Source: Candidatus Woesearchaeota archaeon
GTDB taxonomy: Archaea; Nanobdellota; Nanobdellia; Woesearchaeales; UBA525
Assembly: GCA_013331575.1 (NCBI GenBank)
Contig: DUGD01000096.1
Span: 6,249 to 18,527 of the forward strand
Direction of reading: 5' to 3'
Length of the DNA stretch: 12,279 nucleotides
The notes under the pieces were generated by a model. That model had not been told where the DNA came from. It searched no databases and saw only the letters and a program-made list of their open reading frames with translations. Shown piece by piece: positions 7,082 to 11,898 of this stretch. A program made the position numbers and the translations under genes. The first letter of the stretch is position 1. Each line of letters opens with the position of its first letter.

Positions 7082-7672
7082 ATGGACAATCATAAGACGG
7101 GCGGCATCTACAAAGCCCTAGACGACCGTGTCCGCGCTTGGTACACAAAGAAGACCCTGGCGTACGAAGAGAAAGGCGGCAATCGTTACAACCTCGCGCG
7201 AGGACTAGGCATCACATCGATGCTCACCATCCCAGGCTTCGTCGCAGCAAGCGACACCGCAGGCACCGCGCTCGCCGACGGATACTACAACATCGCATTC
7301 CTCACAAGCATCTACGACATCATAGACAGCGACACACGCAAAGAGACATCGCGCGACACAATCGAATCCGGGCAGGCCATAGAATACAACCCACTCGAGA
7401 ACGGATACGAACGATTCTGTATACAAGCGCGATTACCCATTATCATCGGCGGCATCGGCACAATAGGCACGGGCGCCGTGATGGCAGTGGACGGCCTTCT
7501 GCACCGCGACAGCGGACAACTCTCTAGCGCGATGCCGTGTTTCCTCGCAGGAATGCAGATGCTCGCACTCGCTTCATCGTACTATATCAAAGACATCGAC
7601 CCGAAACTGCTCAAGAAAGAACGGGAAGAGACGCCGATAACCACGCCAGCACTGCTTGAAGAAAAAATCTGA
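7082..7672 (+). CDS. Unknown membrane protein (196 aa)
   Basis: Residues 1-40 are polar, with Tyr- and Lys-rich MDNHKTGGIYKALDDRVRAWYTKKTLAYEEK. Moderately hydrophobic segments follow at about 42-62, 66-82, 118-140 and 148-168; the last two are the most convincing membrane helices (LPIIIGGIGTIGTGAVMAV and AMPCFLAGMQMLALASSYYI). A polar, acidic loop of about 35 residues (83-117) and a charged tail rich in Lys and Glu complete it. No enzyme motif is visible. The ATG fits the TATA box 28 nt upstream. It is transcribed alone, convergent with the HExxH gene (25 bp between stop codons). The function is unknown. Confidence 0.65.
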   Translation: MDNHKTGGIYKALDDRVRAWYTKKTLAYEEKGGNRYNLARGLGITSMLTIPGFVAASDTAGTALADGYYNIAFLTSIYDIIDSDTRKETSRDTIESGQAIEYNPLENGYERFCIQARLPIIIGGIGTIGTGAVMAVDGLLHRDSGQLSSAMPCFLAGMQMLALASSYYIKDIDPKLLKKEREETPITTPALLEEKI

Positions 7673-7697
7673 CATGATTCATTTCATTGCGGCACAA

Positions 7698-8339
7698 TTA
7701 CCCTTTCGAGAACTTCTTGACCAGCCGTTTGAGGCGCGCGCTCGCTCCCTTTAATGGCTCGACATCGATACTCTGCTTCTTGAGATACGGCAAGTCGAGC
7801 AGATAGGCATGCGTCTCATCGTCGAACACGGCAGGATGGTAGCCGAGGCCGTCGCCGAGCATCTTGTGTATCGGCGCAGGATCGATCGTCTTGAGCACTC
7901 CCATGACGCGCTTCTTGTATCCAGGGGATGTGTAAAACAGTCCGTGCGCAGTCTCATGCTCGATGATGCGAGCATCACCTTCGCCGAACGAACCGATGAC
8001 ATAGAACGGTTGAGGCGTTGCATCGAAGAACTGCAGAAGCGAACGCTCCTTACGGGAGAGGGGATCGAACGCTCCGTTCTTGAACGGTTCGAAAGCATAC
8101 GACGGGATGTTGAACCCCGACCAATCCTCGAAATACGAGAACTTGCCGTTCGTATCTGCATACCAATCCATGAAATCCTCAAGCGAGAAGACATCGCCGC
8201 GGAAGCGCGGTGATTCATAGTACTCTTGGAATCTGACGAATGTAGCGGCAAGAAGATACTGAGACTTGAAATTCAAATGCCATACCGACGGCACGACCTC
8301 AGTCGATGAACGCCACGGCACGGAAGGACCTGTAGTCAT
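7698..8339 (-). CDS. Conserved-looking protein with an HExxH zinc-protease-like motif
   Basis: A 213-residue protein from the second of two adjacent ATGs. GGTGAT lies 5 nt before that ATG, so 8339 is preferred over 8342. HETAH (about 128-132) within ARIIEHETAHGLFY is an HExxH motif, the usual zinc-binding and catalytic pair of metallopeptidases. FDDETHAYL (about 172-180) offers an acidic third ligand. The N-terminal half contains aromatic-rich blocks, DWYADTNGKFSYFEDWSGFNIPS and FDPLSRKER, that look like a conserved fold. There is no signal peptide or membrane helix. The tail is strongly basic. It follows the NAD(P)-binding gene by 20 bp on the same strand, so the two are probably co-transcribed. 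Protease activity is inferred from the motif only. Confidence 0.68.
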   Translation of the reverse strand: MTTGPSVPWRSSTEVVPSVWHLNFKSQYLLAATFVRFQEYYESPRFRGDVFSLEDFMDWYADTNGKFSYFEDWSGFNIPSYAFEPFKNGAFDPLSRKERSLLQFFDATPQPFYVIGSFGEGDARIIEHETAHGLFYTSPGYKKRVMGVLKTIDPAPIHKMLGDGLGYHPAVFDDETHAYLLDLPYLKKQSIDVEPLKGASARLKRLVKKFSKG

Positions 8340-8359
8340 CATATATCACCGCACACCAT

Positions 8360-9121
8360 TCATCGCAACCGCGGATTGTCGATACCCAATCGAACAACCG
8401 TCCTATCACCAGTAGTATTCTGCTGTCCGAGCATGATGAGCTGCTCTTTTGTAGGCAACGTACGGATGACTCTCGCAAACAACGCCATGAGACGGACGAT
8501 CGGTCGTGGAACCCGCACCGGGCGTACTCCAGGATGTATCCTGTCGGCAAGCTGCGCGTACGTCATGACATCGGGACCGCCGACCTCGACGATGCGGTCG
8601 CGCACGCGCAGGTACGCCGCAGCGACCACGAGACGCGCCACAGTATCGACGGAGACAGGTTGGACCGTGCCTTTCGCGAGCACCGGGAAGAAGCCGGTGC
8701 GGCACATCTTACGGAAGAGATTGACGCTGCGGTCGCGATCCCCGAAAATCATGCTCGGTCGTATGATCGCATACGGCAGGCCGCTCGATTGGATGATACG
8801 CTCGGCATGCAGTTTCGAGCGTTGGTACGCGGTACGTTCATGCTCGACGCCGAGCGCGCTCACGTGCACGAATTGCCGCACACGCAGTTTCCTTCCAAGA
8901 CGGACAAGCCAACGCACAAGGTCGACATGCGCCTCCTTGAAGGTCTCACCGTCCTCCCTGATGATGCCGACGCAATTGATGATGATGTCAGCGTGCGTCG
9001 GCACGGCCCGCTGACCACGATGGTAGATGATAGTCTCGTGCCCGTCCTTCCGGAGGAGCTCGACGACCTTCGACCCCACAAAACCAGTGCCACCCGCGAC
9101 AAGAATTGTCAATTTCCGCAT
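8360..9121 (-). CDS. NAD(P)-binding atypical short-chain dehydrogenase, NDUFA9-like
   Basis: A 253-residue Rossmann protein. LVAGGTGFVGSKVVELL (8-23) is the nucleotide-binding glycine motif of extended and atypical dehydrogenases. HVSALGV (86-92) carries the catalytic-position Ser. Y99QRSK103 fits YxxxK, and GLPYAIIRPSMIFGDRD (114-130) is the family's RPxxxxG strand. The weak substrate region and the overall length fit the NDUFA9-like group of NAD(P)-binding proteins, whose members bind a dinucleotide, often without a known substrate. Bacterial and archaeal copies are not necessarily part of complex I, and no complex I genes are nearby. A TATA box at 9182-9192 would give a 40-nt leader containing an inverted repeat. 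It is first in a probable two-gene operon with the HExxH protein. Confidence 0.82.
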   Translation of the reverse strand: MRKLTILVAGGTGFVGSKVVELLRKDGHETIIYHRGQRAVPTHADIIINCVGIIREDGETFKEAHVDLVRWLVRLGRKLRVRQFVHVSALGVEHERTAYQRSKLHAERIIQSSGLPYAIIRPSMIFGDRDRSVNLFRKMCRTGFFPVLAKGTVQPVSVDTVARLVVAAAYLRVRDRIVEVGGPDVMTYAQLADRIHPGVRPVRVPRPIVRLMALFARVIRTLPTKEQLIMLGQQNTTGDRTVVRLGIDNPRLR

Positions 9122-9164
9122 AATGCTGGGAGTCGGTGCTGTTTCAAAAAGGCTTCGGTGCGAA

Positions 9165-9179
9165 ATGTCAATGTGACAT
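9165..9179. promoter_or_regulatory. Perfect inverted repeat, candidate operator
   Basis: ATGTCA (9165-9170), spacer ATG, TGACAT (9174-9179). It lies directly downstream of the minus-strand TATA box and upstream of the expected start point near 9160. A bound repressor there would block transcription. The winged-helix protein of the divergent operon is a possible ligand; this is conjecture. Confidence 0.4.
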
Positions 9180-9181
9180 GA

Positions 9182-9192
9182 TGGTTATAAAC
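9182..9192 (-). promoter_or_regulatory. TATA box for the NDUFA9-like/HExxH operon
   Basis: The minus strand reads TGTTTATAACC. It lies about 65 nt before the ATG at 9121. A weaker AT-rich run at 9141-9150 (TTTTTGAAAC on the minus strand) has the leaderless spacing of about 25 nt and is an alternative. Confidence 0.5.
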
Positions 9193-9225
9193 AAATGCAC
9201 AAGAGAAGGGAGAACATACGAAACC

Positions 9226-9235
9226 CTTTTTAACC
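9226..9235 (+). promoter_or_regulatory. TATA-like box for the nuclease/regulator operon
   Basis: CTTTTTAACC is centred about 44 nt before the ATG at 9275, giving a leader of about 20 nt. GAGGGGTAGGTTGAT within that leader can act as the ribosome-binding site. Confidence 0.45.
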
Positions 9236-9274
9236 CGGAGACGAATGTACATAGCAGAGGGGTAGGTTGATTGC

Positions 9275-9688
9275 ATGGACGCCGTAACGATGCTCACGAT
9301 CATATTCGCGGTCGCTATAGGGTTCATACTCGGCCGCGTGGTCTCCGCCATCATGTTCGCGCGCCGTCTCAAGACCGAACGCGCGGATGCCGCGGCGAAA
9401 AGCCGATCTGTAGTCGGAGGACATTTCGCGGAGCAGCTCTCACCGTACCTGCCAGGCTTCCCCTACAAACCGACCGAGGCGAAATTCTTAGGTAAACCTG
9501 TCGATTTCATCATCTTCGAAGGGCTCGATGACAAGAAAGTCACCGGGGTCGTCTTCCTCGAAGTGAAATCGGGAGGCGCGGGGATGAACACCAACCAGCG
9601 GACGCTGAAGTACGCGGTCGAAGCGGGCAATGTGCGTTTCGACACCTATCGCGTACCGACGGCAGTGACGAAACGGGGAGGTGGCTGA
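9275..9688 (+). CDS. Membrane-anchored Holliday-junction-resolvase-related endonuclease
   Basis: A 137-residue protein. Residues 4-28 form a hydrophobic N-terminal helix followed by basic RRLK. The soluble part carries the archaeal resolvase-related nuclease pattern: SVVGGHFAEQLSPYLPGFPY, then FLGKPVDFIIFEGL with Asp77, then VVFLEVKSGGAGMN with Glu96 and Lys98. Together these give a D...ExK active site of the PD-(D/E)XK fold, which cuts DNA using a divalent metal. Archaeal relatives with an N-terminal membrane helix are known, but their role is unclear. The stop overlaps the ATG of the next gene by one base (TGATG), so it heads a tight operon with a winged-helix protein and a three-helix membrane protein. 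A ribosome-binding-like GAGGGGTAGGTTGAT precedes the ATG. Confidence 0.82.
   Translation: MDAVTMLTIIFAVAIGFILGRVVSAIMFARRLKTERADAAAKSRSVVGGHFAEQLSPYLPGFPYKPTEAKFLGKPVDFIIFEGLDDKKVTGVVFLEVKSGGAGMNTNQRTLKYAVEAGNVRFDTYRVPTAVTKRGGG
9677..9683 (+). promoter_or_regulatory. Shine-Dalgarno site of the winged-helix gene
   Basis: GGAGGTG, 4 nt before ATG 9688, is a full-strength match. It lies inside the end of the nuclease gene and, with the TGATG overlap, indicates coupled translation. Confidence 0.8.
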
Positions 9689-10020
9689 TGCACGCGGTCC
9701 TCTGGTACGTCTTCCTCGGGTCGCGCGGCGGCGAGACGCGCATGCGCATCATCGACTTGCTCCGCAAGCACCCGCGCAACGCGCACCAGCTCAAGAAAGA
9801 GATGGACGTCGATTATTCGACGATACGCCACAGCCTGCGCGTGCTCGAGAAGAACCGCATCGTGATGGCTGTGGGCGACGCTTACGGCGCGATGTACCGA
9901 TTCACACCTGAGTTCGAGGGAGTCCTCGAAGACTACGACCTGCTCCTGGACGCGCAGAAGGAGAAGAAGGTCAGCAAACCCAAGTGGGAAAAATTACTTA
10001 AACAGCGCAAGGGGGCATGA
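9688..10020 (+). CDS. Winged-helix transcription regulator (ArsR/MarR-like)
   Basis: A 110-residue protein. TRMRIIDLLRKHPRNAHQLKKEMDVDYSTIRHSLRVLEKNRIV (about 17-59) is a clear winged-helix DNA-binding domain, with the recognition helix at YSTIRHSLRVLEK. VMAVGDAYGAMYRFTP (about 59-74) is the beta wing. A coiled or helical tail, FEGVLEDYDLLLDAQKEKK, may serve for dimerisation, and the end is strongly basic. It should bind DNA and act on transcription. Its position between a membrane nuclease and a small membrane protein suggests control of that operon, possibly by a membrane-coupled signal. It has no visible metal-binding cysteines, so metal sensing is unlikely. The ATG is fixed by the overlap and the Shine-Dalgarno site. 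Confidence 0.82.
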   Translation: MHAVLWYVFLGSRGGETRMRIIDLLRKHPRNAHQLKKEMDVDYSTIRHSLRVLEKNRIVMAVGDAYGAMYRFTPEFEGVLEDYDLLLDAQKEKKVSKPKWEKLLKQRKGA

Positions 10021-10024
10021 AGAT

Positions 10025-10333
10025 ATGGACACGTTACAGAGCATTCTGCTCGCGCTCGGCATCACCAACACACTACTCCTCCTCGGGATCATCGGCGTGA
10101 ACCTGCGCTCGTACATGCGCTTCCGCGCGCAGTACACGCTCTTCATCATGGTATTCTCGAGCATGTTCCTCCTGCAGTACCTCATGAGCGCGTACCATTT
10201 CTTCATGAGCATGAGCGTCTATTCGCTCGGCGGCGCGACCGTCCCGACGTACGGCATGGGCAGCCACCTCCTGATACTGACAGTGCTGCAGACAGTCGCG
10301 TTCGCAAGCTTCCTCTGGATGCAACGGCAGTGA
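10025..10333 (+). CDS. Three-helix membrane protein downstream of the regulator
   Basis: A 102-residue protein. Hydrophobic segments occur at about 5-26, 37-58 and 80-98, separated by NLRSYMRFRAQ and a Gly/Ser/Thr-rich loop. The Met- and Leu-rich helices contain two His residues (H58, H81) that could bind a metal or haem, though this is speculative. The gene starts 4 nt after the regulator's stop. In archaea, small winged-helix regulators are often paired with multi-helix membrane proteins, so it may be a sensor or partner. The stop is followed after 46 nt by element copy D on the same strand. No family is recognised. Confidence 0.7.
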   Translation: MDTLQSILLALGITNTLLLLGIIGVNLRSYMRFRAQYTLFIMVFSSMFLLQYLMSAYHFFMSMSVYSLGGATVPTYGMGSHLLILTVLQTVAFASFLWMQRQ

Positions 10334-10379
10334 GTTGAGCGGAAGACAACACGGCCACATTTCTTCGCCATAGATATAG

Positions 10380-10468
10380 CGCTGCCTTGGCAGGGTTTTG
10401 AGGTTTGTGGATGCGTTTGAGCAATAGGATTGACAGTGCCTAACCATGTACGCACTCTCGCCGCAGCG
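10380..10468 (+). repeat. Structured ~90-nt intergenic element, copy D
   Basis: CGCTGC (10380-10385) pairs with GCAGCG (10463-10468). CTT is bulged, and GGC (10389-10391) pairs with GCC (10460-10462); the fourth position is an A-C mismatch. An inner helix TGTGG (10406-10410) with CCATG (10444-10448) uses G-U and U-G pairs. A 22-nt core at 10419-10440 is identical to copy C. It lies 46 nt after the stop of the three-helix membrane gene, in a 526-bp gap between convergent genes. Confidence 0.75.
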
Positions 10469-10530
10469 GAGTCACTCCGTTCCTACGCGCGTTTTCTCGT
10501 TAGCACTCGAAACCGCAGCGAACGACTAAG

Positions 10531-10595
10531 AAGTAACTGACGACTGACGAGAAGTAGTAGTTGACGACGGACAACCAGACATAGTAGTTGACGAC
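10531..10595 (+). repeat. Direct repeats of TAGTAGTTGACGAC
   Basis: Two exact 14-bp copies lie at 10555-10568 and 10582-10595 (27-nt period). A degenerate copy, AAGTAACTGACGAC, precedes them at 10531-10544, and CAGTAGTTATACGA follows at 10634-10647. A 13-bp exact match occurs next to element copy A. Protein-binding sites or traces of repeat spread are both possible. Confidence 0.6.
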
Positions 10596-10859
10596 TACGG
10601 GCATGATGCGCCGCGACATCTAACGGTCAAAAACAGTAGTTATACGAAATACTAACAAATCTATTTCGCCGGGCGCGAGAATGATGGCGCTCCGGCCATA
10701 GCAGTCACACGGATGACGTGGCGACTCTCGTAAGAACGTTGGGAAAAAAGGAGTAGGCGACAACGGCGGCGCATCGCACAACCATCCACTCACCTCCTGC
10801 GCGGCCTCTTGACGCCTCAGTAGCTTCACAATTTAACCCTTCGTTACCTCCAATCTCCT
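10596..10859. other. Gene-free stretch after the direct repeats
   Basis: The stretch holds a partial repeat at 10634-10647. No RNA gene is recognisable. The open frames crossing it lack promoters, translation signals and protein-like composition. Confidence 0.4.
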
Positions 10860-11225
10860 TTATCGAGGAGCTGCATGCTTGAACTCGGGAACTGCGCGCG
10901 CGAGCGTCTCGACGATATACGACGGAACGGTCTCGCGCCGGTATCCGCACGACCCGAAAAGGGATTCGCGCACAGTGTTTATCATATCGTGATACTCGAT
11001 AACGTCCATCCAATCGGTCGGCGCTTCGATCCGCTTTCCGTCTTCGAACGCGAAACGGGACTTCCCTCTGCACAGCTTCACGATCACCGTGTCATCGGTG
11101 GCGGGCGTATAACCGATGCCTTGCTCCACCTTCGCACCCGCGGGCGCAGAACGCGTACCATTCGTGCGCACGGTGCATTCGATGTCGATGCCGCCGAGCA
11201 TGTGCCGGTGTCGATATTCAGTCAT
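10860..11225 (-). CDS. Unknown small protein (121 aa)
   Basis: Counting from ATG 11225, the protein begins MTEYRHRHMLGGIDIECTVRTNG. A TATA-like box lies 29 nt upstream, the leaderless spacing used elsewhere here; ATG 11237 (four residues longer) would sit only 17 nt from that box. Composition is soluble, mixed charge, with Cys residues in IECTV, VKLCRG and GSCGYRRE. DTVIVKLCRGKSRFAFEDGKR may be a beta hairpin, and EAPTDWMDVIEYHDMINTVRESLF a helical segment. There is no membrane segment or recognised motif. It is divergent from the gene at 11378. The frame is supported by promoter fit and normal protein composition only. Confidence 0.55.
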   Translation of the reverse strand: MTEYRHRHMLGGIDIECTVRTNGTRSAPAGAKVEQGIGYTPATDDTVIVKLCRGKSRFAFEDGKRIEAPTDWMDVIEYHDMINTVRESLFGSCGYRRETVPSYIVETLARAVPEFKHAAPR

Positions 11226-11249
11226 AAAATCCCTCATGTGTCGTCGATG

Positions 11250-11259
11250 AAAAATAAAT
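11250..11259 (-). promoter_or_regulatory. TATA-like box for the 121-residue protein
   Basis: The minus strand reads ATTTATTTTT, centred about 29 nt before ATG 11225. A second AT-rich run, TTTATATATG on the minus strand at 11294-11303, is stronger but would leave a leader of about 45 nt. Confidence 0.45.
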
Positions 11260-11347
11260 CATCATACTTAATCATACTTTACAAGTAGTTCTCATATATA
11301 AAGATTTTCCAACGAAACAAGAAACGCTTATAGGCAGTTCCCAAAAC

Positions 11348-11357
11348 GATTATAACA
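11348..11357 (+). promoter_or_regulatory. TATA-like box for the 129-residue protein
   Basis: GATTATAACA is centred about 25 nt before the ATG at 11378. No Shine-Dalgarno sequence precedes that ATG, so the mRNA is probably leaderless. Confidence 0.55.
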
Positions 11358-11377
11358 CACACAGACCTCCCGACACC

Positions 11378-11767
11378 ATGAAAGACTGGTTCATCTACAA
11401 CCGTCAATTCAACAAGGCAGACGTCCTACAGCTATACACCTTGGCCATCGATAACCTCGGACCGCTCAACCGACTCAACCTACAGATCATCCACTACGAT
11501 GGCGATGGAAAAGGAGATGGACTGAACAGCTTCACACTCATGAACTGCGCCCTAAACGTAGTGGATATCGAATCAAGAATCATCTCCGCGAATAGACCTG
11601 TGCAATGCAGTATGCAACGGTACGGCATAGTATCTCGACGAGGAATCCACCTCAAAAACTTACCTGATGACAGACTTGAAGTCATAATCGAAGGTTCATC
11701 GCGTAGCAACGAGCGCGTGAAGATGCTCTGCGATCTACTCTTCTCAAGCACGCGAGGAGAGTACTGA
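11378..11767 (+). CDS. Unknown small protein (129 aa)
   Basis: The protein begins MKDWFIYNRQFNKADVLQLYTL. It is soluble, with mixed alpha/beta character. NRLNLQIIHYDGDGKGDGLNSF (about 31-52) includes a DGDGKGDG segment that resembles, but does not fit, an EF-hand loop. RRGIHLKNLPDDRLEVIIEGSSRSNERVKMLCDLLF (about 87-122) reads as strand, turn, strand, helix. No family is recognised. The ATG is supported by the TATA box 25 nt upstream. The gene is followed after 35 nt by the promoter of the ychF leader ORF, so it is probably transcribed separately. Confidence 0.6.
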   Translation: MKDWFIYNRQFNKADVLQLYTLAIDNLGPLNRLNLQIIHYDGDGKGDGLNSFTLMNCALNVVDIESRIISANRPVQCSMQRYGIVSRRGIHLKNLPDDRLEVIIEGSSRSNERVKMLCDLLFSSTRGEY

Positions 11768-11801
11768 CGAATGCCGTCGCGTCACTAGCGACGCCACAAA
11801 C

Positions 11802-11811
11802 ACTTAAATAT
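11802..11811 (+). promoter_or_regulatory. TATA box for the leader ORF and ychF
   Basis: ACTTAAATAT is centred about 26 nt before the ATG at 11833. The predicted transcript starts at that ATG, which leaves the GTPase start codon 56 nt into the mRNA. Confidence 0.65.
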
Positions 11812-11832
11812 CAATAGACGCTTCTCGACGCT

Positions 11833-11898
11833 ATGTTAGTCGGCAACCTCACTATCATCCGGAGCCTCCAAGCACAAGGTGATGTCCTGTGCTTGTAG
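11833..11898 (+). CDS. Leaderless 21-codon upstream ORF overlapping the GTPase start
   Basis: ATG TTA GTC GGC AAC runs for 21 codons and ends at TAG 11896-11898, 10 nt inside the GTPase gene in a different frame. The ATG has the TATA spacing of a leaderless start. The Shine-Dalgarno site and GTG start of the GTPase lie within its last codons, so ribosomes finishing this ORF could reinitiate or affect the next start. The peptide begins MLVGNLTIIR. Alternatively it is a chance ORF in the 5' leader. Confidence 0.42.
   Translation: MLVGNLTIIRSLQAQGDVLCL
11877..11883 (+). promoter_or_regulatory. Shine-Dalgarno site of the YchF-type GTPase
   Basis: AGGTGAT, 5 nt before GTG 11889. It fixes the GTG as the start together with an in-frame TGA at 11880-11882. 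Confidence 0.75.

Noticed and set aside
2214..10468. Element copies as miniature transposons with terminal inverted repeats
   Set aside because: The terminal repeats differ between copies (CGCTGC versus GGGCCGC) while staying self-complementary, no target duplications are visible, and no transposase is in the window. Not fully excluded.
10531..10647. CRISPR array
   Set aside because: Repeats are only 13-14 bp, degenerate, with 10-13-nt spacers and no cas genes.
11410..11530. EF-hand calcium site in the 129-residue protein (DGDGKGDG)
   Set aside because: The spacing of acidic residues and the flanking helices do not fit a standard EF-hand loop.
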